64,000 nucleotides of DNA from JACCZR01 sp035296565 (GCA_035296565.1 DATHAQ010000051.1:1-64000), one strand, 5' to 3'. Positions 47,746 through 56,690 are shown, numbered from the stretch's first letter. Notes: generated from the sequence alone by a model not told the origin. A program made the numbers and translations.

Positions 47746-48333
47746 TTAGACCGCCGGCTCGATGACCCGGTCGATGAGCTTGTACTCCTTGGCCTCCTCG
47801 GCCGACATGAAGTAGTCGCGCTCGGTGTCCCGGGACACCTTCTCCAGGTCCTGCCCGGTGTGGTGGGCGAGGATCTCGTCGAGCCGGCGGCGGACGTCGA
47901 TGATCTCCTTGGCGTGGATCTCGATGTCGGTCGCCTGGCCCTGGAAGCTCGAGGAGACCTGGTGGATCAGGATCTTCGCGTTGGGCAGCGACATGCGCTT
48001 CCCCTCGGCGCCGCCGCCGAGCAGCAGCGCGCCCATCGACATGGCGATCCCGACGCAGATGGTCTGAACGTCGGGCTTGATGTACTGCATCGTGTCGTAG
48101 ATGGCCAGGCCCGCGTAGACCGAGCCGCCGGGCGAGTTGACGTACAGCGAGATGTCCTTGTCGGGGTCCTCGGCCTGCAGGTGCAGCAGCTGGGCCACGA
48201 TCAGGTTCGCGATGTCGTCGGTGACCGGGGTGCCGAGGAACACGATGCGCTCGTTCAGCAGCCGGGAGTAGATGTCGAACGCGCGCTCGCCGCGCGACGT
48301 CTGCTCGACGACCATGGGGACCAAGGGGCTCAC
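47746..48333 (-). CDS. clpP: ClpP, ATP-dependent protease proteolytic subunit
   Basis: 195 aa from GTG (an ATG six codons in is a second candidate). The triad is Ser99 (IAMSMGALLL), His124 (ILIHQVSSSFQGQ) and the Asp in TERDYFMSA. It assembles into a 14-mer and works with ClpX. It lies 25 nt from tig, as in most bacteria, but clpX is displaced by a guest gene. Confidence 0.97.
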   Translation of the reverse strand: MSPLVPMVVEQTSRGERAFDIYSRLLNERIVFLGTPVTDDIANLIVAQLLHLQAEDPDKDISLYVNSPGGSVYAGLAIYDTMQYIKPDVQTICVGIAMSMGALLLGGGAEGKRMSLPNAKILIHQVSSSFQGQATDIEIHAKEIIDVRRRLDEILAHHTGQDLEKVSRDTERDYFMSAEEAKEYKLIDRVIEPAV

Positions 48334-48358
48334 GAGGCGCGGACTCTAGCGCGCAGAT

Positions 48359-49762
48359 CTACGAGCCTGGGGTCCACAGCTCGCCCGCCGGCTCCTCGGC
48401 GTCCTTGCCGGGGGTCCAGAGCTTGCCCCTGGCCTCGGCCTGCTCGACCGAGATTGGGATGGCCGACTCCACCAGCAGGTCGACCGCCTTGCGCATGGCG
48501 ATGTCCTCCCGCAGCGCCTCGTCCTGCCCGCGCGAGCGCGCCTTCTTCAGCGACCGGCGCAGCGACTTCTCGCTGGGCTCGGCCTTGCCGGGCTCGGTGG
48601 CCGCGGCGCGCAGCGCCTCGAGCAGCTCGTCCTCGGTCACCTCGATCCCCTCGGCCTCGATCACCGCGGCCAGCACCGCCTCGCGCCGCAGCGCGCGCTC
48701 GGCCTCCGGCTCGGATTCGGTGATCAGCTCCTCCTCGTCCTTGCCGGTCAGCTGGAGGTACTGCTGAGGATCGATGCCCTGGTGCTGAAGCCGGTGGGCC
48801 GTCCGGTGCCACATCTCGTGGGCCTTGGAGTGGACCAACTCGTGCGGCACCTCGATGTTCGCCTCGGCGGCGGCGGCGTCGACGGCCGCCTCGCGGAACT
48901 CGCGCTCGATGGCCGCCTCGTCGCGCTCGCGCAGGCGACCCTCGATCTCCCCGCGCAGCTCGTCCACGGAGTCGTAGCCGCCGGCCTCGATGGCGAAGTC
49001 GTCGTCCAGCTCGGGCAGGCGCTTCTCCTTGACCTCCTTGACTGAGACCTCGAAGCGCGCCTGCTTGCCGGCCAGGTCCTCGTTGCCGTAGTCCTCGGGG
49101 AAGGCGACCTCCACGGTGCGCTCGTCGCCCGCGGAGGCCCCGGTGAGCTGCTCCTCGAAGCCCTCGATCAGGCGGCCCGAGCCGAGCTCGAGCAGGTAGC
49201 CGCGGGCCTCGCCACCCTCGAAGGCCTCCTCGTCGACGTAGCCGGTGAAGTCCAGGACCGCGAAGTCGCCGTCGGCGGCCTCGCGCTCGACGGTCTCCAG
49301 CGAGGCGGCGGCCTCGCGCATGCGCTCCAGCTCGGCGTCCACCTGGTCGCGCGGCACCTCGGGCTCGCGACGGCCCACCTCGACGCCCTTGTAGTCGCCC
49401 AACCGCGCCTTTGGTCGGACCCCCACCTCGATCGTGAAGGCCAGTGGGTCGCCCGCGTCCGGGACGCCCTCGAGGTTCACGTCGGGGTCGCCGACGGCGG
49501 TAACGCGAGCGTCCTTCAGCGCCTCCTCGTACCAGCCCGGGAGCCCGCGGCGGACGGCCTCGTCGAGCACGGCCTCGCGACCCACCCGCTGCAGCACCAC
49601 CTGCGGCGGCACCTTGCCCTGGCGAAAGCCGGCGATCTTGAAGTCCTTGCCGAGCTCCTGCGCGGCGTTCTGCAGCTCCTGCTCGATCTGGTCGGAGCCG
49701 ACCTCGACCCGCACGCGCACGCGCGAGTCGTCGAGCTCCTCGGTCGAGGTCGAGACAGGCAT
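48359..49762 (-). CDS. tig: Trigger factor
   Basis: 467 aa from the ATG of MPVSTSTEELDDSRVRV. The ribosome-binding signature is GKDFKIAGFRQGKVP. The FKBP-type PPIase domain is at about residues 155-245 and the long helical C-terminal chaperone arms follow. The tail repeats KLWTPGK and ELWTPGS, an actinobacterial feature that resembles a ClpX recognition tag in form only. It handles nascent chains and precedes clpP. Confidence 0.97.
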   Translation of the reverse strand: MPVSTSTEELDDSRVRVRVEVGSDQIEQELQNAAQELGKDFKIAGFRQGKVPPQVVLQRVGREAVLDEAVRRGLPGWYEEALKDARVTAVGDPDVNLEGVPDAGDPLAFTIEVGVRPKARLGDYKGVEVGRREPEVPRDQVDAELERMREAAASLETVEREAADGDFAVLDFTGYVDEEAFEGGEARGYLLELGSGRLIEGFEEQLTGASAGDERTVEVAFPEDYGNEDLAGKQARFEVSVKEVKEKRLPELDDDFAIEAGGYDSVDELRGEIEGRLRERDEAAIEREFREAAVDAAAAEANIEVPHELVHSKAHEMWHRTAHRLQHQGIDPQQYLQLTGKDEEELITESEPEAERALRREAVLAAVIEAEGIEVTEDELLEALRAAATEPGKAEPSEKSLRRSLKKARSRGQDEALREDIAMRKAVDLLVESAIPISVEQAEARGKLWTPGKDAEEPAGELWTPGS

Positions 49763-49905
49763 CGCGGCTGACCATACCGCCCGCTTTCGCGCCGCCCCCT
49801 GCGACGCCCTGAGGGTCCAAGAGGCAGCGCACACCCCGCCGAAACAGTCGTCAGGCGGCTGAGGGCTCTCCCGCGGGATACGTGTGCTCCGCGGCCTGAT
49901 GGAAT

Positions 49906-50052
49906 GTGCCCGTGCATCGCTCTCCTGCCGAACGGCTCCTCGCCTGGCTCTACCTCGGACCCGTGGGCCACCTCTACGGCGTGGTGGCCGATGTGGTCGA
50001 GCTCGGCGGCGGCTACTACCTGGCCCGCGTACGCGGCCGGGCCCCGCGGTGA
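49906..50052 (+). CDS. 48-aa hydrophobic protein
   Basis: From GTG: PVHRSPAERLLAWLYLGPVG, HLYGVVADVVELGGGYYLAR, then a basic end. It has one or two short hydrophobic segments and resembles small conserved actinobacterial proteins by memory. A GTG two codons in is also possible. The stop overlaps the sixA start as GTGA, which strongly supports real translation. It heads the sixA-FAD-methyltransferase unit. Function unknown. Confidence 0.7.
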   Translation: MPVHRSPAERLLAWLYLGPVGHLYGVVADVVELGGGYYLARVRGRAPR

Positions 50053-50510
50053 AGCGGCTCCTGCTCCTGCGCCACGCCAAGTCGGCCGGTAAGGACGACC
50101 CGCGCCTGACCGACCACGAGCGCCCGCTCGCCCCGCGCGGGGAGCGCGCCTGCTCGGCCATGTCCGAGCACCTCGCCGGCACCGAGGTGGACCTGGTGCT
50201 GTGCTCGACCGCCCGGCGCGCGGTCGACACCTGGGAGGCCATCGAGGGCGCCGTCCGGGCGGGCGAGGTGCGCTTCGAGGACCGCCTCTACACCTTCGAC
50301 GAGGACGACCTGCACGAACGCCTTGCCGAGCTGGACGAGGAGGCCGGCAGCGTGATGCTCGTGGGGCACAACCCGGCGCTGGAGATGCTCATCTTCGACC
50401 TCACCGGCGAGGACGTGGGCAAGTTCCCCACCGCCGCCCTGGCTGTGATCGCGCCACGCGAGCGCCGGCTCGTTTCCCTGGTGCGTCCGAGGGAACTGGA
50501 CCGGGCATGA
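50049..50510 (+). CDS. sixA: SixA-type histidine phosphatase
   Basis: 153 aa from GTG. RHAKSAGKDD carries the catalytic RH motif, and VGHNPALEML the second His. SixA removes phosphate from phospho-His on histidine phosphotransfer domains, or acts in related phosphotransfer systems. Its start and stop both overlap neighbours (GTGA and ATGA), so the four genes form one unit. How a phosphohistidine phosphatase serves lipid genes is unclear. Confidence 0.92.
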   Translation: MKRLLLLRHAKSAGKDDPRLTDHERPLAPRGERACSAMSEHLAGTEVDLVLCSTARRAVDTWEAIEGAVRAGEVRFEDRLYTFDEDDLHERLAELDEEAGSVMLVGHNPALEMLIFDLTGEDVGKFPTAALAVIAPRERRLVSLVRPRELDRA

Positions 50511-51859
50511 GCGAGCTACTCACTCGTGAGCAGAGGACACGGTCCCCGGAAGAGGCGGCGCTCCAGCGGCAGTACGCCGCGATCCCGCCCGGCGAGCCGG
50601 TGCGGCTGCGCAAAGGGACCTCGAACCTGTTCCGCGACCGCCGGCGCTCCTCGCAGCCTGGCCTGGACGCCAGCGCCTTCGCCTCGGTCCTCTCGGTGGA
50701 CCCGGCGAGCCGGACGGCGGAGGTCGGCGGAATGACCACATACGAGGACTTGGTGGACGCCACGCTGCCCTACGGGCTGATGCCGCTGGTGGTGCCGCAG
50801 CTGAAGACGATCACGCTGGGCGGCGCGGTCACGGGCCTGGGCATCGAGTCCTCGTCCTTTCGCAACGGAATGCCCCACGAGTCGGTGATCGAGATGCACG
50901 TGCTGACCGGGGATGGTCGCGTGGTCACCGCCCGAGCCGACAACGAGCACGCCGACCTCTTCCGCGGGTTCCCGAACTCCTACGGCACGCTGGGCTACGC
51001 CCTGCGTCTGAAGATCGAGCTGGAGCCGGTCCGGCCCTACGTCCGCCTGCGCCACCGGCGCTTCTCCGACCCCGAGGCCTTCTTCGCCGCCATGGCCGAG
51101 GCGGAGCCCGACTTCATGGACGGCACCGTCTTCGGGTCGCGGGAGATGTACCTGACCCTCGGCGAGTTCAGCGACGAGGCGCCTTCCGTCAGCGACTACA
51201 CGGGCATGGAGGTCTACTACCGCTCGCTGCAGCGCCGGGAGACCGACCACCTGACCGTTCGTGACTACCTCTGGCGCTGGGACACCGACTGGTTCTGGTG
51301 CTCGCGTGCCTTCGGGGTGCAGGACCGCCGCCTGCGGCGCCTGGTCCCCAAGCGCCTCCTGCGCTCGGACAGCTACTGGAAGCTGGTCGCCTTCGAGCGC
51401 CGCTACGGCCCCATGCGCCGCCTCGACCGGCTGCGGGGGCTGCCCGAGCAGGAGCACGTGGTGCAGGACATCGAGGTTCCCGTCGACCGGGCGCCGGACT
51501 TCTTCCGCTTCCTGATCGAGGAGATCCCGATCCTGCCCTTCTGGGTCTGCCCGCTGCGCCTGCGCGACCCCGTCGGCTGGGACCTCTACGCGCTCGAGCG
51601 GGACACGCTCTACGTCAACTTCGGCTTTTGGTCGACCGTGCCGCTGGCGGCGGGCGAGGCCGACGGCGCCAACAATCGGCGCATCGAGGAGGTCGTCGAG
51701 CGGCTCGGCGGGCGCAAGTCGCTGTACTCGACCTCCTTCTACGACGCCGAAACGTTCTGGAGGCTGTACAACGGTCCCGTGTACCGGGACCTGAAGGAGG
51801 CCTACGACCCCGAGGGCCGCCTGCTCGACCTCTACGAGAAGTGTGTGGCCAATGGCTGA
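50507..51859 (+). CDS. FAD-dependent oxidoreductase, TmsA/BfaA-like
   Basis: 450 aa from ATG overlapping sixA by 4 nt. It is a PCMH-type FAD domain resembling 24-dehydrocholesterol reductase: GTSNLFRD, MTTYEDLVDATLPYGL, TLGGAVTGLGIESSSF and HESVIEMHVLTGDGRVV. The C-terminal half is the substrate domain. In actinobacteria such genes paired with a CFA-type methyltransferase reduce the 10-methylene acyl chain to 10-methyl (tmsA/bfaA). The pairing here supports that role; it is not proven. Confidence 0.85.
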   Translation: MSELLTREQRTRSPEEAALQRQYAAIPPGEPVRLRKGTSNLFRDRRRSSQPGLDASAFASVLSVDPASRTAEVGGMTTYEDLVDATLPYGLMPLVVPQLKTITLGGAVTGLGIESSSFRNGMPHESVIEMHVLTGDGRVVTARADNEHADLFRGFPNSYGTLGYALRLKIELEPVRPYVRLRHRRFSDPEAFFAAMAEAEPDFMDGTVFGSREMYLTLGEFSDEAPSVSDYTGMEVYYRSLQRRETDHLTVRDYLWRWDTDWFWCSRAFGVQDRRLRRLVPKRLLRSDSYWKLVAFERRYGPMRRLDRLRGLPEQEHVVQDIEVPVDRAPDFFRFLIEEIPILPFWVCPLRLRDPVGWDLYALERDTLYVNFGFWSTVPLAAGEADGANNRRIEEVVERLGGRKSLYSTSFYDAETFWRLYNGPVYRDLKEAYDPEGRLLDLYEKCVANG

Positions 51860-53138
51860 GCGGCTGAGCACCGCCGCGCTGTTCGACCGCGTGAGCGGAG
51901 GCCAGACGGGGATCGAGTTCGTCGGCTACGACGGCAGCCGGGCGGGGCCGCGCGACGCCCCCGCCCGGGCCGAGATCCGCTCGCCGCGGGCGGTGAGCTA
52001 CTTGGTCCAGTCGCGCGCCGACCTGGGCCTGGCCCGCGCCTACGTCGCCGGCGACCTGGAGCTGCACGGCGACCTGTTCGAGGTGCTGCGGCGGCTGTGG
52101 CGCGAGCACGACGGCACCTTCTCCTGGCGCGAGCGGCTGCAGATCCTGCGTTCGATCGAGCTGAGCGCCCTGCGCCCGGTCGCGCCGCCGCCCAACGAGC
52201 GCCGTCGCGCCTGGCGACGCCGCCACTCCCAGCGCCGCGACGCCTCGGCCGTCTCCCACCACTACGACGTCTCCAACCGCTTCTACCGCTGGGTGCTCGG
52301 ACCCTCGATGGCCTACACGTGCGCGGTCTTCCCCGACGAGGACGCCACGCTCGAGGAGGCCCAGCACGAGAAGTTCGACCTCGTGTGCCGCAAGCTCGGC
52401 CTGGAGCCCGGCATGCGGCTGCTCGACGTGGGCTGCGGCTGGGGTGGGATGGTGGTTCACGCGGCTGAGAACTACGGGGTCCGGGCGCTGGGGGTCACGC
52501 TGTCGCGCGAGCAGGCCGACTGGGGCCGGGCGGCGGTGGAGGAGGCGGGGCTGGGAGAGCGCGCCGAGGTGCGCTTCCTCGACTACCGCGACGTCACCGA
52601 GGACGGCTTCGACGCCGTGTCCTCGATCGGCCTCACCGAGCACGTGGGCGAGGACCAGGTGCCCCGGTACTTCGCCTTCCTGCTGTCCAAGCTGCGTCCG
52701 CAGGGCCGCCTGCTCAACCACTGCATCACACGCCCCAACGACCAGCACCCGCGGCTCCTGCGCGGCGGCTTCATCGACCGCTACGTCTTCCCCGACGGCG
52801 AGCTGCTCGGGCCGGGCTACCTGGCCTCGCACCTGCACGACGCCGGCTTCGAGCTGCGCCACGAGGAGAACCTGCGCGAGCACTACGCGCGCACCCTGAG
52901 GGCCTGGAGCGAGAACCTGGAGGACCATTGGGACGAAGCGATCCGCGAGGTGGGCGAGGCGAAGGCCCGCACCTGGCGGCTCTACATGGCGGGCTCGCGG
53001 GTCTCGTTCAGCGAGGACTACCTCGAGTTGCACCAGATGCTCGGCGTGAGGACCGAGCGGGGCGAGTCAGGTATGCCGCTCCGCCCCGATTGGGGTGACC
53101 GGCGGGCCGCCCTCGGTGGCGCGGCCCACGTGTCCTGA
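51852..53138 (+). CDS. Cyclopropane/methylene fatty-acyl phospholipid methyltransferase, TmsB/BfaB-like
   Basis: 428 aa from the ATG overlapping the previous gene by 8 nt. After an N-terminal helical domain come SHHYDVSNRFYRWVLG and the SAM motif LLDVGCGWGGM, with IGLTEHVG and CITRPND. It adds a methylene from SAM to unsaturated phospholipid acyl chains. With the FAD reductase it probably makes 10-methyl branched acids such as tuberculostearic acid; plain cyclopropanation is the alternative. Its last 72 bp overlap a convergent membrane protein gene. Confidence 0.9.
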   Translation: MAERLSTAALFDRVSGGQTGIEFVGYDGSRAGPRDAPARAEIRSPRAVSYLVQSRADLGLARAYVAGDLELHGDLFEVLRRLWREHDGTFSWRERLQILRSIELSALRPVAPPPNERRRAWRRRHSQRRDASAVSHHYDVSNRFYRWVLGPSMAYTCAVFPDEDATLEEAQHEKFDLVCRKLGLEPGMRLLDVGCGWGGMVVHAAENYGVRALGVTLSREQADWGRAAVEEAGLGERAEVRFLDYRDVTEDGFDAVSSIGLTEHVGEDQVPRYFAFLLSKLRPQGRLLNHCITRPNDQHPRLLRGGFIDRYVFPDGELLGPGYLASHLHDAGFELRHEENLREHYARTLRAWSENLEDHWDEAIREVGEAKARTWRLYMAGSRVSFSEDYLELHQMLGVRTERGESGMPLRPDWGDRRAALGGAAHVS

Positions 53139-53972
53139 GGTGCTCACCAGGCCGGCGCCCACGCTCACCACCAGCAGCGAGACCACCAGCACCGCTCCGC
53201 CGAGCGGGGTCTGGCCCCAGTCCTCTCCGGTCAGGAAGGGAGCGAGCAGCACCGGGACCAGGACCGGCACCACGTAGACGACCGGGCCCACCTGGGTGGC
53301 CGAGCGGCGCTGGAGGGCGGTGACCTGGCTGAGGAAGCCCAGCCCGGCGATGAGCGCCGTGGCCGCCAGCCACCCGAAGGCCGAGACCACGAGGTCGTCG
53401 GCCAGATCGTCGGAGACGAGCTTGCTGGTGATCCCGCTGAAGGCATACGCGGTGCCTGCGGCGAGCGTGGCCATGGTGGTCAGGCCGGGTGTGCACTCTC
53501 CCCGCAAGCGCTCGAGCGCGTAGGGGATGAGCGTTACCGTCCCGAGCACGGCCAAGGCGACCAGGAGGGGCGCCGTCTGGGCCTCTAGCTCGGCCCGTTC
53601 GGGTGCGCTCAGGGTCATGACGGCGATGCCGATCACGATCGCCCCCACCCCCGTCCAGTCGCGCCGGCGCACGTTCTCGCCCGGCGTGCGGGCGCCGATT
53701 ACGAGCAGCAGCAGCAGGCCCGCTGCCAAGGCCGGCTGCACGACGCTCAGCGGAGCGAGCAGCAGCGCCAGCACGTGGAACGGGTAGCCGAGAAAGGTCA
53801 GCAGCGTGCCCTGCACCCAGCGCGGGCGCGACAGCAGGCGGCGGATGAGCGCGAGGTGGAGCGAGAAGCGCGAGTCGATCTGCCGCGACTCGGTGGCCTG
53901 CAGCACGAGGCCTGCGCTGAACAGGCCCGAGGCGGCCAATGCGGCTAGGGCCCCGAGCGCGGTCGACTCCAT
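53067..53972 (-). CDS. DMT-superfamily membrane protein, paralogue 1
   Basis: 301 aa from ATG with about 9-10 membrane helices. RWVQGTLLTFLGY, LAPLSVVQPALA and the helix spacing resemble the NIPA/DMT transport family. Substrate unknown (cations, lipids or metabolites are all possible). It is a clear paralogue of the gene at 55722-56651. Its 3' end overlaps the methyltransferase gene antisense by 72 bp. Confidence 0.85.
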   Translation of the reverse strand: MESTALGALAALAASGLFSAGLVLQATESRQIDSRFSLHLALIRRLLSRPRWVQGTLLTFLGYPFHVLALLLAPLSVVQPALAAGLLLLLVIGARTPGENVRRRDWTGVGAIVIGIAVMTLSAPERAELEAQTAPLLVALAVLGTVTLIPYALERLRGECTPGLTTMATLAAGTAYAFSGITSKLVSDDLADDLVVSAFGWLAATALIAGLGFLSQVTALQRRSATQVGPVVYVVPVLVPVLLAPFLTGEDWGQTPLGGAVLVVSLLVVSVGAGLVSTSGHVGRATEGGPPVTPIGAERHT

Positions 53973-54033
53973 TCGCAAGCTGACGATATCCAGCCTGGAG
54001 TAGCCGAGCCGTTCGGTGGGGTATGCAGGGGGG

Positions 54034-54582
54034 GTGAGCGAGCGAGGGAGGTTCCTGCGGTCGTTCCTCGAGCACCCCCGTGAGGTGGGCGCCCTCCTGC
54101 CGACCTCGCGGCGCGCGGTGTCGGACATGCTCGACCTCGCCCGGGTGCCAGACGCGGACCTGGTCGTTGAGTTCGGAGCCGGCAGCGGCGTCTACACACG
54201 CGAGCTGCTGCGCCGTATGGGCCCCGGGGCGCGGCTGATCGCCTTCGAGGTCGACGGGCGGCTCGCCGCGCGCGTCGGGCGCGAGCTCGACGACCCGCGG
54301 CTGCAGCTCGTGGCGGGCTCGGCCGAGGACGTCGAGCGCCATCTCGACGGAGCCAGGGTCGACGTCCTGGTGTCGGCTCTACCCTTCACCTCGCTGCCGG
54401 GGGCCGTACGCCGCCGGGTTCTTGACCTCTCCCCGAAGATCTTGACGCCCAGCGGCGTGATGCTCGTGCTCCAGTACTCCCCCTTCATCCAGCGCGAGCT
54501 GCAGCGCCGTTTCGCCAACGTCGAGCGTCGCATCTCCCCCGTCAACGTGCCTCCGGCCTTCCTGTTTCGATGCTCCCAATGA
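54034..54582 (+). CDS. Phospholipid N-methyltransferase-like protein
   Basis: 182 aa from GTG, preceded by a GGGGGG ribosome-binding-like run. VVEFGAGSGVYTREL is SAM motif I, followed by FEVDG, a motif II-like acidic region, and SALPFTSLP. It resembles PmtA-type phosphatidylethanolamine methyltransferases and rRNA dimethylases. With psd and pssA after it, methylation of a phospholipid head group is a fair guess. Its stop overlaps the psd start as ATGA. Confidence 0.85.
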   Translation: MSERGRFLRSFLEHPREVGALLPTSRRAVSDMLDLARVPDADLVVEFGAGSGVYTRELLRRMGPGARLIAFEVDGRLAARVGRELDDPRLQLVAGSAEDVERHLDGARVDVLVSALPFTSLPGAVRRRVLDLSPKILTPSGVMLVLQYSPFIQRELQRRFANVERRISPVNVPPAFLFRCSQ

Positions 54583-55217
54583 GCTGGCGCGCGCTGCGCG
54601 AGGCTCGGCGCTACCTGGCCTGGGCCGCGACCGGCGACCTGTTGGTGGCGCTCAGCGGCCGGCGCGCGGGCTGGATGTCGGGCGCCACGGCGCTCGCCAG
54701 CCTGCTCTTCTTCCGTGACCCCGAGCGCGCGCTGGAGCCCGAGGACGACATGGTGTACGCCAGCGCGGACGGGGTAATCGTGGGCATCGACGAGGCCACC
54801 GACCCCTGGATGGACGACCCCGCGCTGCGCGTGAGCACCTTCCTCTCCCTACACAACGTGCACGTGATCCGCAGCCCCGCGACGGGCCGGGTGGCCGCCG
54901 ACGAGGAGGTCGGCGGGGGCTACGCGCCGGCCTTCCTGGGGCGCTCGGCGCAGAACCTGCGCAAGCGGATCGCGATAGACGGAAGCTCCGGGCGGGTAGT
55001 TGTCGTGCAGATCGCTGGGATGCTCGCGCGCAAGATCACCTCCTGGACGGACCTGGGCGCCGGCGTCACGGCCGGCCAGCGCGTGGGCCTGATCCACCTG
55101 GGGTCGCGCACCGAGGTACTGCTGCCGCGCGACCGCTTCGAGCCCCTCGTACGCCCGGGCCAGCGCGTCCGGGCGGGCGTCACGCCGATAGCTCGCACTC
55201 TGGAAGCCGGTCGATGA
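54579..55217 (+). CDS. psd: Phosphatidylserine decarboxylase
   Basis: 212 aa from the ATG of the ATGA overlap. It is a short-type Psd with one or two N-terminal membrane segments, the LFFRDPER block, STFLSLHNVHVIRSP and the self-cleavage site LIHLGSRTEVLLP, where Ser176 becomes the pyruvoyl group. It makes phosphatidylethanolamine from phosphatidylserine supplied by PssA. Confidence 0.93.
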   Translation: MSWRALREARRYLAWAATGDLLVALSGRRAGWMSGATALASLLFFRDPERALEPEDDMVYASADGVIVGIDEATDPWMDDPALRVSTFLSLHNVHVIRSPATGRVAADEEVGGGYAPAFLGRSAQNLRKRIAIDGSSGRVVVVQIAGMLARKITSWTDLGAGVTAGQRVGLIHLGSRTEVLLPRDRFEPLVRPGQRVRAGVTPIARTLEAGR

Positions 55218-55798
55218 GCGCGCGCGTGAGCCTCGCGAACCTGCTTACCAGCGGGAACCTGGCCGCCGGCTTCCTCGCCCTGATCCTCGCCGAGCAGGGC
55301 GACTTCGCCTGGGCCGCGGGCTGCGTGGGGACGGCCGCGCTGTGCGACTCGGTCGACGGGCTGGTGGCCCGCCTGACCAAGAGCGAGTGCGAGTTCGGCT
55401 CGCAGCTCGACTCGCTGGCCGACCTCGTTTCGTTCGGGATCGTGCCGGCCCTGGCCGTGTACCTGAGCGTCGTCGAGTCGGTCCCCGTGGCGGGCATCGC
55501 CGCCTGCCTGGGCTTCCTGTTGTGCGGCGCTTACCGGCTCGCGCGCTTCCAGGTCGACGAGGAATCGCGCCGGCGTTTCGTCGGTCTGTCGATCCCCCCG
55601 TCCGGCCTGATCGTGGTCGGGCTGGCCGCCGTGCAGGCCCCGCGGGGCCTGACGCTGGCCGTCGTGATCGTGCTCAGCCTGCTGATGGTGAGCCGCATCC
55701 CCTTCCCCACGCTCGCCGAGATCAGGCGGCTGACGCTGGCACCTGCTCGGCGCGCTCGCCGGGCTCGGGTGCAGGTGGCTCAGGCGATTCGGAAGTAG
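55214..55798 (+). CDS. pssA: CDP-diacylglycerol-serine O-phosphatidyltransferase
   Basis: 194 aa; ATGA overlap with psd. The CDP-alcohol phosphotransferase motif DG-x2-AR-x8-G-x3-D-x3-D is exact in DSVDGLVARLTKSECEFG and the following SQLDSLADL. About 5 membrane helices. It makes phosphatidylserine. psd-pssA is a standard pair. Its last 77 bp overlap a convergent DMT gene. Confidence 0.96.
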   Translation: MSARVSLANLLTSGNLAAGFLALILAEQGDFAWAAGCVGTAALCDSVDGLVARLTKSECEFGSQLDSLADLVSFGIVPALAVYLSVVESVPVAGIAACLGFLLCGAYRLARFQVDEESRRRFVGLSIPPSGLIVVGLAAVQAPRGLTLAVVIVLSLLMVSRIPFPTLAEIRRLTLAPARRARRARVQVAQAIRK

Positions 55799-56651
55799 CG
55801 TCGGAGTCCACCACCGCCGCCACGGCCCCGGCGCTGGCGAGCACGGCGGTGCCGGCGGCCAGGACCACCAGCGAGACGCCGAGCAGCACCAGCTTGAGTG
55901 GGTCGGTGCTCCACCGCTCGCCCGCGAGCAGCGGGGCGCACAGCACCGCCAGCACGATCTGGATCACCAACACGCCGGGGAAGACGCGTATGGCCGAGCG
56001 CCTCTGCAGCGCGGTCATCTCGCTGACCAGGCCGACGATCGCGGCCAGCGCCGTCCCCCCCAGCCAGGCCAGGCCGGTGAAGATCCGCATCTCGGAGAAG
56101 GCGTCGGCCACGAACTTGGTCATGAAGCCCGAACACGCGTAGGCAAGGCCCGCGCTCAGCACCACCAGCACGGGCACCGTCCGGCCGCGAAGCAGGTATG
56201 GAGTGAGCGCGATCACGGCGAACACCGCGAGGGTGGGGGCGATCACCGAAGCGGTGGCCGAGCCACCGTCGGCGTCCTTGGGCGATGCCAGTCCGAGTCC
56301 GGCCACGCCCACCGAGATCGCCAGGATGGCCAGGACCTCGCGGCGACCGACGCACTCGTCGGAGAGGCGCTCGCCCGCGAACAGCAGCACGAACAGCCCG
56401 ACGGCGAGGGCGGGCTGCACGACGGTGAGGGGCGCGAGCCCCAGCGCGGCGGCCTGGAGGGCCCAGCCGAGGATCACGCACAGCGTGCCGAAGACCCAGC
56501 GCCTGCGCGACACGAGGTTCCTGAGCAGGGAGAGCCGCAGTGACTCGGTCTGGGGGACCTCGCGCGCCTCCAGGGACTGGAGCAGCACGCCGATGCTGTA
56601 TGAGCTCGCGGCGGCAAGCGCCACTCCAATGCCAAGCAGATAGGTAACCAC
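55722..56651 (-). CDS. DMT-superfamily membrane protein, paralogue 2
   Basis: 309 aa from GTG with about 10 membrane helices and a Pro/Glu-rich C-terminal tail (SESPEPPAPEPGE). The RWVFGTLCVILGW and LAPLTVVQPALAVGL blocks match paralogue 1, so the two arose by duplication. The tail is the part that overlaps pssA antisense. Substrate unknown. It lies downstream of the M14/amidase gene on the same strand. Confidence 0.85.
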   Translation of the reverse strand: MVTYLLGIGVALAAASSYSIGVLLQSLEAREVPQTESLRLSLLRNLVSRRRWVFGTLCVILGWALQAAALGLAPLTVVQPALAVGLFVLLFAGERLSDECVGRREVLAILAISVGVAGLGLASPKDADGGSATASVIAPTLAVFAVIALTPYLLRGRTVPVLVVLSAGLAYACSGFMTKFVADAFSEMRIFTGLAWLGGTALAAIVGLVSEMTALQRRSAIRVFPGVLVIQIVLAVLCAPLLAGERWSTDPLKLVLLGVSLVVLAAGTAVLASAGAVAAVVDSDATSESPEPPAPEPGERAEQVPASAA

Positions 56652-56690
56652 CCCGAATCGGGTCCTACCCGCCCAGGGCGGGTACAACTC

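Noticed and set aside
49763..49905. Possible gene in the tig/48-aa-gene gap
   Set aside because: No frame shows a conserved motif or hydrophobic segment; it is taken as a divergent promoter region.
53139..53973. Plus-strand small frames inside the DMT gene
   Set aside because: Basic, Ser/Thr-rich shadows of the membrane protein on the opposite strand; no starts with RBS and no hydrophobic or domain pattern.
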